The notes: a model not told the origin generated them from the letters alone. Shown: positions 8,199-16,020, counted from the first letter of the stretch. The stretch: DNA of 30,888 nucleotides from an uncultured Alphaproteobacteria bacterium (GCA_934271195.1 CAKQRB010000055.1:1-30888), one strand, 5' to 3'. A program made the numbers and translations.

Positions 8199-8681
8199 AT
8201 GGCACGTGTAACAGTTGAAGACTGCATTGATAAAATCCCAAACCGTTATGAACTCCTGATGGTTGCCGCTCAAAGAGCCAAAGACATCAGCGCAGGTTCT
8301 CCGATTACCCTTCCCCGCGACAATGACAAAAATCCGGTAATTGCCCTGCGCGAAATTGCCGACAATACCGTAAACATTGAAGACCTGCAAAAATCTCTGG
8401 TTATGGGACTGCAAAAATACGTTGAAGTCGAAGAACCGGAAGAAGAAGAACTGGAAATCATGGCTGCCGAAAAAGAACTGGTTGATTTGGACGAACAGTT
8501 CTCCGGTCTGCTGCTGGACAGCGATGTTTCCGATTCAATGCAGGTTGTGGACGAAGACAGCGAAGTCGATGATGACCTTGATTTGGCTGCCGATGACGAT
8601 ATTGAAGATAATGACGCCCAGCTTGACGATTCTTTCGACATGGGCGCTGACTTCGACGACTTTGATGACAGCGAACAATAA
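8199..8681 (+). CDS. rpoZ: RNA polymerase omega subunit with long acidic tail
   Basis: This encodes 160 residues from the ATG at 8199. Residues 1-70 are a typical omega: MARVTVEDCIDKIPNRYELL, then AAQRAKDI, then NPVIALREIAD. Omega binds the beta-prime subunit and helps assemble and stabilise RNA polymerase; in many bacteria it also forms part of a ppGpp site. The ATG is preceded by TAAGG at eight bases; a GTG nine bases upstream is inside that site and is rejected. From about residue 90 the protein continues as a strongly acidic Asp/Glu tail with almost no basic residues, making it longer than the usual 70-130. Downstream lies rsh, the usual alphaproteobacterial order, so polymerase and stringent-response genes are linked. 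Confidence 0.94.
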   Translation: MARVTVEDCIDKIPNRYELLMVAAQRAKDISAGSPITLPRDNDKNPVIALREIADNTVNIEDLQKSLVMGLQKYVEVEEPEEEELEIMAAEKELVDLDEQFSGLLLDSDVSDSMQVVDEDSEVDDDLDLAADDDIEDNDAQLDDSFDMGADFDDFDDSEQ

Positions 8682-8748
8682 CGAATAATTAAGATTATTC
8701 TGCTTTAATCATAAGCTGAAAAATTTTGGTTATTGGGAGCTGACATCG

Positions 8749-10896
8749 ATGTTAAGACAATATGAACTTGTTGATTTAGTAAAATCATACGATCCGGACG
8801 CCGACGAGGACGCTCTCAACAAAGCTTATGTATTCGCCATGAAAAAGCACGGGGCTCAACTCCGTGCATCTGGCGACCCTTATTACTCCCATCCGGTAGA
8901 AGTTGCAGGTATCTTAACAAAATTCAAACTCGATTCCGCATCTATTATCGCCGGCCTGCTGCATGACACGGTAGAAGACACCGATACCACTGTTGAAGAA
9001 ATCCGCGACAATTTCGGCCCTCAGGTTGCCCAACTTGTTGACGGCCTGACCAAATTGGCAATGATAGAACAAAAATCAGCCAATAACAAACAAGCCGAGA
9101 ATTTTCGCAAATTGCTGCTGGCTATGTCGGAAGACGTACGCGTCCTACTCATCAAACTGGCCGACCGGCTACACAACATGCGTACCTTGCACTTTTTGAA
9201 AAAGCCGGAAAAACGTGCCCGCATCGCCAAAGAAACCCTTGATATTTATGCGCCGCTTGCCGAACGCATCGGCATGCAGGAAATCAAAACCGAACTTGAA
9301 GAAATTGCTTTTGCCGAACTCCACAAAGAAGCGCACGATTCCATTGTCGCCCGCTTAAACTTTTTACGCGAGCAAGGCAACAATTTGGTTCCCAAGATCA
9401 TTAGCCGGCTGGAAAAAGACATGAAAGATAACGGCATTGATGCCGACATTACCGGACGGGAAAAATCTCCTTATTCCATCTGGCGCAAAATGCAGCAGAA
9501 AAATGCTTCTTTTGAGCAGCTTTCCGACATTATGGCTTTTCGTATCTGCGTTGATGACATTGGCACCTGCTATCAGGCTTTAGGCGTTGTCCATAGTAAG
9601 TACCATATGGTACCCCGCCGCTTTAAAGATTATATTTCAACTCCCAAACCCAACGGCTATCAGTCAATTCATACCGGTGTCATCGGACCGGAAAATACTC
9701 GCATTGAAATCCAGATACGCACTCGGGAAATGCACGAAATCGCAGAGAAAGGCATTGCCGCTCACTGGGCATACAAACAAGGACAAAAAGCCGTCGGCAA
9801 AAACTTTCGCTGGATTCGCGAACTGCTTGAAATTTTGGAACAAGCTTCCAATCCGGAAGAATTTTTGGAAAACACCAAACTGGAAATGTACAATGATCAG
9901 GTTTTCTGCTTCACGCCCAAAGGAGATCTGATCGGCCTGCCAATGAATTCCACACCGGTTGACTTTGCTTATGCGGTCCATTCCACTGTCGGCGATACCT
10001 GCGTCGGCGCTAAAATCAACGGCGAAATCCGCCCGTTACGCACCATCCTGCAAAACGGCGATCAGGTTGAGATTCTGACATCAAAAGCCCAGCATCCGTC
10101 AACGGAATGGGAACGGTTTGTCGTCACGGGCAAAGCCAAAGCCGCTATCCGACGTTATGTCCGCGCCTTCAAGCGTGACCAGTTTATCACGTTGGGACAA
10201 CAGCTTCTGGAACGGACATTTAAAGGCGAAAACCTTGAATTCTCTGAAAAGGGACTGGTTAATATCCTGCCTAATTTCGAAGCGGAATCAATTGACGACA
10301 TCTATGCCAAAGTCGGTGAAGGATTAGTAACGGCTTGGGATGTCATGAAAGCGGTTTATCCGGGATATAAACAGTCCAAACTCGGCCGTGTCGTCAAATC
10401 CTTAAAAGTTCCCGTTTTCAAAAAATCTGCTAAAGAAAAGAAAAGCGAGCCGTTAAAAATCAAAGGCCTGATTCCGGGCATGGCCGTCCATTTTGCTGGC
10501 TGCTGCCACCCTCTTCCCGGAGACAGAATCGTCGGGATTGTTACAACCGGCAAAGGGGTTGCCATTCATACGATTGACTGCAAACTCTTGGAAAAATACG
10601 CCGATGAGCCGGAACGCTGGCTTGATATCTCCTGGGGAGATGCCGCAACCGACGCCCCGCATGTCGGCCGATTGAAAGTCATGCTCAATAACGAACCCGG
10701 GGCGCTGGCTGAACTCTCCAATCTGGTTGCCCGCAACAACGGCAATATTGCCAACTTGAATATTGTCTATCGGACGATTAGTTATTTTGAGATACTGGTT
10801 GACATTGAAGTCAAAGACCTGAAACACCTGACCGATATCATTGCCGCCATGAAAGCCAGCAAAGTTATCAGCTACGTTTCACGCTCCGTCCAATAA
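8749..10896 (+). CDS. rsh: Bifunctional (p)ppGpp synthetase/hydrolase (RelA/SpoT family)
   Basis: This encodes 715 residues with the full Rsh order. The N-terminal HD hydrolase has His48, His72-Asp73 (LLHDTVEDT) and Asp139 in KLADRLHNMRTL, all metal ligands present. The synthetase (about 230-350) has RFKDYISTPKPNGYQSIHT and the EIQIRT strand. A TGS domain (about 388-450) is followed by a helical region, a conserved Cys/His patch (HFAGCCHPLPGD) and a C-terminal ACT domain (about 640-715). The intact HD site and the basic RFKD form, rather than the acidic EXDD form of RelA, predict an enzyme that both makes and degrades (p)ppGpp, the single Rsh typical of Alphaproteobacteria. GGGAG lies nine bases before the ATG. 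It is probably in one operon with rpoZ. Confidence 0.96.
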   Translation: MLRQYELVDLVKSYDPDADEDALNKAYVFAMKKHGAQLRASGDPYYSHPVEVAGILTKFKLDSASIIAGLLHDTVEDTDTTVEEIRDNFGPQVAQLVDGLTKLAMIEQKSANNKQAENFRKLLLAMSEDVRVLLIKLADRLHNMRTLHFLKKPEKRARIAKETLDIYAPLAERIGMQEIKTELEEIAFAELHKEAHDSIVARLNFLREQGNNLVPKIISRLEKDMKDNGIDADITGREKSPYSIWRKMQQKNASFEQLSDIMAFRICVDDIGTCYQALGVVHSKYHMVPRRFKDYISTPKPNGYQSIHTGVIGPENTRIEIQIRTREMHEIAEKGIAAHWAYKQGQKAVGKNFRWIRELLEILEQASNPEEFLENTKLEMYNDQVFCFTPKGDLIGLPMNSTPVDFAYAVHSTVGDTCVGAKINGEIRPLRTILQNGDQVEILTSKAQHPSTEWERFVVTGKAKAAIRRYVRAFKRDQFITLGQQLLERTFKGENLEFSEKGLVNILPNFEAESIDDIYAKVGEGLVTAWDVMKAVYPGYKQSKLGRVVKSLKVPVFKKSAKEKKSEPLKIKGLIPGMAVHFAGCCHPLPGDRIVGIVTTGKGVAIHTIDCKLLEKYADEPERWLDISWGDAATDAPHVGRLKVMLNNEPGALAELSNLVARNNGNIANLNIVYRTISYFEILVDIEVKDLKHLTDIIAAMKASKVISYVSRSVQ

Positions 10897-10917
10897 ACCC
10901 GAACAGTGGAGTTTACC

Positions 10918-11475
10918 TTGTCCGAAACGCAAAACGCCTCATCTTCTGTCCGCAGCAGATTATCCGCCCTCTGGCGTCATTTGTTTGACCGGCTGGAAGG
11001 ACTGAGCGGAACCCCGCAATCAATTGCCGCCGGTTTCGCCTGCGGCGTTGCCGTATCTTTCACGCCGTTTCTGGGCTTTCACTGTATCCTCGCCGCCACA
11101 ATGGCCTGGTTTATCCGAGGCAATATTCTGGCTGCCGCTATCGGTACGATTGCAGGCAACCCGTGGACTTTTCCTTTTATCTGGATTTCGATATTGTACA
11201 CCGGCCGTCTCATTTTGAGCGGCGCTTATGCTCAAAGTGCGCAAGTTGATTTTTTACATTTTTTTGAAAAATCAACCCACGCCCTGCTGACCTTTGACTT
11301 CAGCGCCTTTTTGACAGATATCTGGCCGATACTGCAGCCAATGATAATCGGCTGCATACCCTTTTTTCTGATTGTCTGGTTTATCACTTATTATCTGTTA
11401 AAAACCGCGCTATTAAAATTCGGCACAAAAAAAACTGCAGCAACTGGAAAACAAAGCAGACAAACAAAGGACTAA
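10918..11475 (+). CDS. DUF2062 membrane protein
   Basis: This encodes 185 residues if the TTG at 10918 is used. That codon has GGAG six bases upstream, whereas the in-frame GTG at 10906 (188 residues plus start) has no ribosome site. The core pattern SGTPQSIAAGFACGVAVSFT, continuing to PFLGFH, and later AIGTIAGNPWTFPFIW, are hallmarks of DUF2062. There are three or four hydrophobic helices (about 35-60, 65-90, 95-110 and 145-170). The family is an uncharacterised inner-membrane group common in Proteobacteria. It sits between rsh and acpS in the same direction and ends six bases before acpS, so it belongs to the housekeeping operon. Confidence 0.85.
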   Translation: MSETQNASSSVRSRLSALWRHLFDRLEGLSGTPQSIAAGFACGVAVSFTPFLGFHCILAATMAWFIRGNILAAAIGTIAGNPWTFPFIWISILYTGRLILSGAYAQSAQVDFLHFFEKSTHALLTFDFSAFLTDIWPILQPMIIGCIPFFLIVWFITYYLLKTALLKFGTKKTAATGKQSRQTKD

Positions 11476-11481
11476 AAAACA

Positions 11482-11886
11482 ATGATTATCGGCATCGGCA
11501 ATGATCTCGCCAATATTGAACGCATAAAAAAAAGCATTGAAAAATTTGGCCAACGCTTCATTAATAAAATATTTTCGGCAGAAGAACAGGCTGAACTTTC
11601 CAAACGCCAAAAGATTTCTGCCCATGAATATGCCTGCTCCGCCGCCCGCCGTTTTGCCGCCAAAGAAGCCTGCTCCAAAGCGCTTGGCACCGGCTTTAAA
11701 CAGGGGATATTCTGGTCCGACTTAATCATCACCCACACGCCTGCCGGCAAACCGGAACTGCAACTGCGCGGCGCCGCGGCCAAACGCCTTGCTGCCCTCA
11801 GCGGCAACGCCTCCTGCCGCCTGCATGTAACGATGACGGACGACTACCCTTGGGCTCAGGCTTTTGTCATTATTGAAGCTTTATAA
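11482..11886 (+). CDS. acpS: Holo-acyl-carrier-protein synthase
   Basis: This encodes 134 residues, a normal AcpS length. It transfers 4'-phosphopantetheine from CoA to a serine of apo-ACP and so activates ACP for fatty acid synthesis. The metal site is visible as Asp8 in IIGIGNDLANIERI and Glu62 in RRFAAKEACSKALGTG. The C-terminal half has the usual beta strands ending AQAFVIIEAL. The gene follows the DUF2062 gene by six bases and precedes lepB, the conserved acpS-lepB-rnc-era order of Alphaproteobacteria, but a 140-base gap with a candidate promoter lies between acpS and lepB. Confidence 0.94.
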   Translation: MIIGIGNDLANIERIKKSIEKFGQRFINKIFSAEEQAELSKRQKISAHEYACSAARRFAAKEACSKALGTGFKQGIFWSDLIITHTPAGKPELQLRGAAAKRLAALSGNASCRLHVTMTDDYPWAQAFVIIEAL

Positions 11887-11888
11887 AA

Positions 11889-11916
11889 AAGTTAAAAAAA
11901 ATCATATTTTTAACTT
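11889..11916 (+). terminator. Weak AT-rich hairpin after acpS
   Basis: AAGTTAAAAA (11889-11898) pairs with TTTTTAACTT (11907-11916) around an eight-base loop, starting three bases after the acpS stop. The stem is nearly all A-T with the U-run inside the 3' arm, so termination would be partial at best. It may separate the rpoZ-acpS transcript from lepB-rnc-era. Confidence 0.35.
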
Positions 11917-11946
11917 CAAATTAATGAAAATATTACATGATAACTA

Positions 11947-11974
11947 TTGATATCTAAACAATATTGTTTATGAT
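11947..11974 (+). promoter_or_regulatory. Candidate lepB promoter with a 16-bp palindrome in the spacer
   Basis: TTGATA (11947-11952) and TATGAT (11969-11974) are 16 bases apart, each one base from the sigma70 consensus. The spacer is filled by the perfect palindrome TAAACAATATTGTTTA (11955-11970), which also overlaps the first two bases of the -10 box. Such a placement fits an operator for a dimeric repressor. The transcript would start near 11981 and carry lepB, rnc and era. Confidence 0.5.
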
Positions 11975-12027
11975 ATATCAGATTTGTTAAAAGAATTCCG
12001 CACGGCAGCTCAGGAAAGAAGTTAGTT

Positions 12028-12759
12028 ATGGAAAAAGACGAAAGCATTTTAGATACAATAAAAACAATTATTTATGCCATTTTGATTGCAATAGTAATCC
12101 GCACATTTTTGTTTGAGCCTTTCAAAATCCCGTCAGGTTCAATGTACCCGACCTTACATGTCGGCGATTACCTTTTTGTTTCAAAATATACTTACGGCTA
12201 TTCCAAACACTCTTTCCCGTTCAGCCTGCCGCTTTTTAACGGCCGTGTCTGGGCAGATACGCCACAGCGCGGAGATGTTGTTGTCTTCAAATTTCCGCAG
12301 GACAACAAAACTGATTTCATCAAACGTATTGTCGGACTGCCCGGAGACAAAATCAAAATGCAGGACGGTATTTTGTATATTAACGGCAAACCGGTTGAAC
12401 GTCAGCAGATTGAAGACTTCGTCATTCGTGACAAATTCGGCAACGGTGAGCGCTATACCCAATATGTCGAGACCCTGCCCAACGGCGTCAAACATAACAT
12501 TCTGGAAATTTCTGACCAACAGGAACTCGTTGACAACATGGTTGAAGTCACCGTTCCGGAAAACAGCTATTTTGTCATGGGCGACAATCGTGACCGCTCT
12601 GATGATAGCCGTTTGAGCGTCGGTTTTGTTCCGTTTGAAAACCTGGTCGGCAAAGCCCGCTGGCTGTTTTTCTCTCACAACACGGACGATGCATGGTACA
12701 AACCTTGGGCTTGGACCAAAAAAATCCGCTTTGAAAGAATGTTTAAGAAAATACAATAA
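12028..12759 (+). CDS. lepB: Signal peptidase I
   Basis: This encodes 243 residues. One N-terminal membrane anchor (about 10-28) is followed by the catalytic domain in the periplasm. The serine motif is IPSGSMYPTL with nucleophile Ser38. The general-base lysine is Lys99 in TDFIKRIVGLPGD. The last family motif, VMGDNRDRSDDSR, is intact. The enzyme removes signal peptides from exported proteins such as the several signal-peptide-bearing products in this window. There is a single anchor, unlike the two of E. coli LepB, which is usual in Alphaproteobacteria. The ribosome site is weak (GGAAAGAAG about ten bases upstream). rnc starts two bases after the stop, so the two are coupled. Confidence 0.96.
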   Translation: MEKDESILDTIKTIIYAILIAIVIRTFLFEPFKIPSGSMYPTLHVGDYLFVSKYTYGYSKHSFPFSLPLFNGRVWADTPQRGDVVVFKFPQDNKTDFIKRIVGLPGDKIKMQDGILYINGKPVERQQIEDFVIRDKFGNGERYTQYVETLPNGVKHNILEISDQQELVDNMVEVTVPENSYFVMGDNRDRSDDSRLSVGFVPFENLVGKARWLFFSHNTDDAWYKPWAWTKKIRFERMFKKIQ

Positions 12760-12761
12760 TC

Positions 12762-13412
12762 ATGCTTAACGATTTACAAGATATATTAAAATACCACTTT
12801 AAAAATCCGCAATTACTGCGTCAGGCTTTAACCCACAGCAGCCATACAACAGACGTTGCTCAAAACTATGAACGACTGGAATTTCTGGGCGATAGAGTTT
12901 TGGGTTTGAGCATAGCCGCGCTGCTCTACAAAATTTTTCCCAATGAACCGGAAGGTAGCCTGTCACAACGTTTTGTCGGCCTAGTCTGTAAAGAAACCGT
13001 TGCTCAAATGGCTCAAACACTCTGCCTCGACAAATTTATGATTGTGGCCAATGAAGACATCCGCGGCAACGAAAACGTACTTTGTGACGTTTGTGAGGCT
13101 GTCATCGGCGCCATTTTTATTGATGCCGGAGATGAAGAGGCCATCAGCTTTGTTGACACCCACTGGAAAGAACTAATTGATAAAAACGTCGAACCACCCA
13201 AAGATGCAAAAACCAAATTACAAGAAGTCGCGCACAGCAAAGGTTTTCCGCTGCCGGAATATGTTGTGCTGAGCCGAGAGGGCTCCGAGCATGAACCGGT
13301 ATTTCACATTGCCGTTAAAATCGGCAAACTGCCTCCGGCCGTCGGAACCGGCCGCAACAAAAAATTAGCGCAGCAGGCCGCTGCCGCCCAAATGCTGGAA
13401 AGGCTGAAATAA
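12762..13412 (+). CDS. rnc: Ribonuclease III
   Basis: This encodes 216 residues, typical for bacterial RNase III. The nuclease domain (1-145) carries the signature ERLEFLGDRVLGLSIAALLY with Glu40 and Asp44, and the second metal pair Asp109 and Glu112 in CDVCEAVIGAIFIDAG. A double-stranded RNA binding domain occupies about 150-216, with DAKTKLQEVAHSKGFPLPEY and a final KKLAQQAAAAQMLERL. It cuts double-stranded RNA, including rRNA precursors. It starts two bases after lepB and its stop is separated by one base from the start of era, so lepB-rnc-era is a tightly packed, translationally coupled trio. Confidence 0.96.
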   Translation: MLNDLQDILKYHFKNPQLLRQALTHSSHTTDVAQNYERLEFLGDRVLGLSIAALLYKIFPNEPEGSLSQRFVGLVCKETVAQMAQTLCLDKFMIVANEDIRGNENVLCDVCEAVIGAIFIDAGDEEAISFVDTHWKELIDKNVEPPKDAKTKLQEVAHSKGFPLPEYVVLSREGSEHEPVFHIAVKIGKLPPAVGTGRNKKLAQQAAAAQMLERLK

Positions 13413-13413
13413 G

Positions 13414-14340
13414 ATGACGGAAGACAATATCCCGACACAACAAAATCTGCCGTCTCGTTGTGGATTTGTCGCGCTGATCGGTGCGCCGAATGCCGGAAAA
13501 TCGACCATAACCAACGACTTTGTCGGCTCCAAAGTCACCATTGTTTCCCCTAAAGTCCAAACCACCCGTTCTCTGGTTAAAGGCATCGGCATCTGGAAAA
13601 ATACCCAGATTATCTTTATTGATACGCCGGGAATCTTCAAACCCAAACGCCGACTTGACCGTGCAATGATCGCCTCCTCATGGGACGGCGCCGGCGACGC
13701 CGACATTACCGTATTGGTTGTTGACGCCAAACGAGGTTTTGATGACGAAACCCGAGCCATCATTAACAAACTTAACAAAAACAAAAAAGAAGCCCTCCTT
13801 CTGATTAATAAAATCGACCTTGTTCATCAGGATAAACTTTTAGGTTTAAGCGCCGCATTGAACGAAGCCGGAAATTTCAAAGAAACCTTTTTTGTTTCCG
13901 CAGAGAACGGCAAAAATCTGGAAGATTTTTACAGCTACCTCGCCGACAATCTGCCGCTCAGCCCATGGTATTATCCGGAAGACCAGATTTCCGACATGCC
14001 TTTGCGCATTCTGGCTGCCGAGATCACGCGAGAAAAACTCTTTCTCTGTCTTCATCAGGAACTCCCCTATTCTCTGACCGTCGAAACAGAATTATGGGAC
14101 CGTCGCGATGATGGCTCCGTCCGTTGCGAACAAACAATTTATGTCGAGCGCGACAACCAAAAAATCATTGTCCTTGGCAAAAGCGGTTCCATGATAAAAA
14201 AAATCGGGCAGATGGCCAGAACAGAAATTGAAGAACTGCTGGAAACCCGCGTCCATTTATTCCTTTTTGTCAAAGTACGCGAAAACTGGATCAACGATCC
14301 TGCCCGCTATAAAGATCTTCAGCTCAATTTTAACGCCTGA
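13414..14340 (+). CDS. era: GTPase Era
   Basis: This encodes 308 residues. The GTPase domain has G1 GAPNAGKST (23-31), G3 DTPG (70-73) and G4 NKID (132-135). The C-terminal KH domain (about 215-300) has IIVLGKSGSMIKKIGQMART and ends LFLFVKVRENWIND. Era binds the 3' end of 16S rRNA and helps mature the small ribosomal subunit. The start is one base after the rnc stop. In many Alphaproteobacteria recO follows era; here a hairpin terminator follows instead, so the operon ends with era. Confidence 0.96.
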   Translation: MTEDNIPTQQNLPSRCGFVALIGAPNAGKSTITNDFVGSKVTIVSPKVQTTRSLVKGIGIWKNTQIIFIDTPGIFKPKRRLDRAMIASSWDGAGDADITVLVVDAKRGFDDETRAIINKLNKNKKEALLLINKIDLVHQDKLLGLSAALNEAGNFKETFFVSAENGKNLEDFYSYLADNLPLSPWYYPEDQISDMPLRILAAEITREKLFLCLHQELPYSLTVETELWDRRDDGSVRCEQTIYVERDNQKIIVLGKSGSMIKKIGQMARTEIEELLETRVHLFLFVKVRENWINDPARYKDLQLNFNA

Positions 14341-14415
14341 GTTCCATACAAAGAGAAGCGTTTTTCGCCCAATAACATCAGCAAATGAACAAACTTTTGA
14401 AAATTGTCTATTAAA

Positions 14416-14439
14416 AAAGGCGGTCTCCGTGCCGCCTTT
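14416..14439. terminator. Bidirectional terminator between era and the histidine phosphatase gene
   Basis: AAAGGCGG (14416-14423) pairs perfectly with CCGCCTTT (14432-14439) around an eight-base loop. On the minus strand the stem is followed by a run of six T, ideal for the phosphatase gene ending at 14448. On the plus strand it is followed by a weaker T-rich stretch and could end the lepB-rnc-era transcript. Confidence 0.75.
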
Positions 14440-14447
14440 AATCTTGC

Positions 14448-15026
14448 CTAAAACAACTCGCCATCAACCCGCCAATACCCGTTTTCATACAACAAACAAA
14501 AAACCGCACAATTTGCAATCTGTGTAAAGGCATAGCCAAAATGGTTTAACAAAGCCGCCATTGTCCCGCCATGAATTGCCACTCCCATAATAGCATATTT
14601 CTCTTGACATAGTTCATCAAAAACACTCAAAACACGTTCCAATGCTTCTTTTTTGCTTTCACCGCCGGCAAAACGAATATCCCAAAAATCAGGATGAGCC
14701 CAGTTATTGACAATTTCAGGCACATTTTTCTTCAAATCCGCAATCAACTGCCCTTCGGCTTCGCCATAAAAACATTCGCGTAAATCTTCTTTAACAATCA
14801 CCGGAATATCAATGACTGCGGCAACGGCTTCAGCCGTTTGCAAAGCTCGCTTCAAAGGCGAAGAAAAAATAATCTCCAAATTTTTTTCCGCCAGCTTTTG
14901 AGCAAGCTCTCCCGCCTGCCGGCATCCGTCCGAATTCAACTCATAATCCATTCCCGACCCCTGCCAGCGTTTCTGACGATTAAGTTCGGTTTCCCCATGC
15001 CGAAAAACATAAAACTTTTTACTCAT
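14448..15026 (-). CDS. Histidine phosphatase family protein (phosphoglycerate mutase-like)
   Basis: This encodes 192 residues from the ATG at 15026, which has GGGAG eight bases upstream; an ATG 30 bases earlier has no such site. The catalytic FRHGETELNRQKRWQGSG is at 7-24, with the phospho-accepting His early in the chain. LRECFYGEAEG supplies the acid residue and VAIHGGTM the second His. The fold fits small cytoplasmic phosphatases such as alpha-ribazole phosphatase or other sugar-phosphate phosphatases; the substrate cannot be told from sequence alone and no cobalamin genes are nearby. It lies downstream of the methyltransferase gene in the same direction, separated by a large inverted repeat. 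Confidence 0.87.
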   Translation of the reverse strand: MSKKFYVFRHGETELNRQKRWQGSGMDYELNSDGCRQAGELAQKLAEKNLEIIFSSPLKRALQTAEAVAAVIDIPVIVKEDLRECFYGEAEGQLIADLKKNVPEIVNNWAHPDFWDIRFAGGESKKEALERVLSVFDELCQEKYAIMGVAIHGGTMAALLNHFGYAFTQIANCAVFCLLYENGYWRVDGELF

Positions 15027-15075
15027 ATCTTTAATCTCCCTATCAGAAACAACCATAACGGCTCTTCTTATTCGT

Positions 15076-15180
15076 TAAAAGCAGATAAAGGACTGTGCTG
15101 CGCCGTTTTTTTCGACGACGCATACATATAGCTATGCGAGGAGAAAAGAAACAAGCATGACAGCCCTTTAGCTGCTTTTA
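15076..15180. repeat. 105-bp element with 21-bp terminal inverted repeats
   Basis: The arm at 15076-15096 and the arm at 15160-15180 are inverted copies matching at 19 of 21 bases, separated by 63 bases. Inside, CGCATA (15119-15124) and TATGCG (15133-15138) form a second, smaller hairpin. The right arm contains the last codons and stop (15168-15170) of the methyltransferase gene. It looks like a small palindromic repeat (REP- or MITE-like) or a structured intergenic RNA between two minus-strand genes. No T-run makes it an ordinary terminator. Confidence 0.6.
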
Positions 15181-15725
15181 ACCTGTGACCAAACAATTTG
15201 GGTAATGCCCGTCTTCCTGCCCTTTTCCCAAATAAACCAGGCAAACTCCATCGCCGGCTTGCCAAAACCGAGAAAATCAACCTTATTGGGAATCACAATC
15301 ACTTTTGCCGGCGGAAATTGCGCATAAAGCTTTGCCCGCTTCTTGCCGGTCAGATAACGGATCGGCAACAGCAGCGCCAAAGTCTTTTCAGCAGATTTCA
15401 GCCCCTGAACAATAAACTCATAAGCCAATTGAAAAGGCGGATTAGTGATAATATTCGGCGCCTTTTTGTCAGAAAGCAAAAAGTCCACACCGGCAGCACC
15501 ATAACCGCGGTCAATCAAATCAGAACATTCGACATCCGCATATTTTTCTTTTAAGACTTCGGCCATTCGCCCATCACCACAGGCCGGTTCCCAGATTTTG
15601 CCCGAAAACTCATAATTATCCAACAGCGCCTGTGTCACATATCGTGGTGTCGGATAAAAATCTTCTTTTTGCCGCAAGTCTTCCACCCTGCGCCCCAGCA
15701 ATTTATACTGCTCGTTAACTTCCAT
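15168..15725 (-). CDS. Small SAM-dependent DNA methyltransferase-like protein
   Basis: This encodes 185 residues. The N-terminal QKEDFYPTPRYVTQALLDN resembles the start of adenine methyltransferase domains. WEPACGDGRMAEVLKE is the SAM-binding motif I and ITNPPFQLAYEFI is the catalytic motif IV (NPPF). There is no visible target-recognition domain, and the length is well below that of CcrM-type or restriction-linked enzymes. Proteins of this shape are common in phages and integrated elements. No restriction gene lies nearby. Its last codons fall inside an inverted repeat, and it sits next to a tRNA-linked accessory region. A N6-adenine DNA target is likely but not proven; an RNA or protein target is possible. 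Confidence 0.75.
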   Translation of the reverse strand: MEVNEQYKLLGRRVEDLRQKEDFYPTPRYVTQALLDNYEFSGKIWEPACGDGRMAEVLKEKYADVECSDLIDRGYGAAGVDFLLSDKKAPNIITNPPFQLAYEFIVQGLKSAEKTLALLLPIRYLTGKKRAKLYAQFPPAKVIVIPNKVDFLGFGKPAMEFAWFIWEKGRKTGITQIVWSQVKSS

Positions 15726-15859
15726 TATTCACTCTCCTTGCAGAATACCTGAAATATAAGAAGATTTCCTACTTTCCGCAAGCAAAAAAACTCATTTCTC
15801 CATTATTCCGGTCAAATTCTAGATCTTTACATTTTTTACAAACATATAAAAAATTTTAC

Positions 15860-15887
15860 TTGATTATTTAATGAACAGGTGTATTTT
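15860..15887 (+). promoter_or_regulatory. Candidate promoter of tRNA-Gly
   Basis: TTGATT (15860-15865) and TATTTT (15882-15887) are spaced by 16 bases in a very AT-rich stretch, ending about 11 bases before the tRNA 5' end. The position fits a stable-RNA promoter with a very short leader; the boxes themselves are only fair matches. Confidence 0.35.
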
Positions 15888-15898
15888 TATCTTGCTCT

Positions 15899-15972
15899 GC
15901 GGGCATAGTTCAATGGTAGAACGAGAGCTTCCCAAGCTTTTAATGCGGGTTCGATTCCCGTTGCCCGCTCCA
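15899..15972 (+). tRNA. tRNA-Gly (anticodon CCC)
   Basis: The gene is 74 nt including an encoded CCA. The acceptor stem GCGGGCA/TGCCCGC is at the ends, with discriminator T. The D arm contains AGTTCAATGGTAGAAC. The anticodon stem AGAGC/GCTTT encloses the loop TTCCCAA, giving anticodon CCC. The T arm CGGGTTCGATTCCCG is at 15946-15960. The sequence closely resembles bacterial tRNA-Gly(CCC). A terminator follows at once. The 3' part is repeated 197 bp downstream, which marks the gene as a probable integration site. Confidence 0.96.
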
Positions 15973-15976
15973 TAAA
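15953..15976 (+). repeat. Direct repeat, copy 1 (tRNA 3' end; att-like)
   Basis: A 24-bp block covering the last 20 bases of the tRNA plus four bases beyond it is repeated exactly at 16150-16173. tRNA 3' ends are standard targets of tyrosine integrases, which leave such duplications at the two ends of an insertion. Confidence 0.75.
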
Positions 15977-15977
15977 C

Positions 15978-16001
15978 AAACTCCCACTTGGGAGTTTTTT
16001 T
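15978..16001 (+). terminator. Intrinsic terminator of tRNA-Gly
   Basis: AAACTCCC (15978-15985) pairs with GGGAGTTT (15990-15997) around a four-base loop and runs into a stretch of seven T. It lies five bases after the CCA end. Confidence 0.85.
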
Positions 16002-16020
16002 ATGGAAAGAACAAATGAGT

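Noticed and set aside
14448..15026. Histidine phosphatase as cobC (alpha-ribazole phosphatase)
   Set aside because: Family motifs fit many small phosphatases, and no cobalamin genes are nearby, so a specific symbol is not supported.
15168..15725. Methyltransferase as CcrM, partner of GcrA
   Set aside because: CcrM is about twice as long and has a different motif order plus a C-terminal recognition domain; nothing here supports GANTC specificity.
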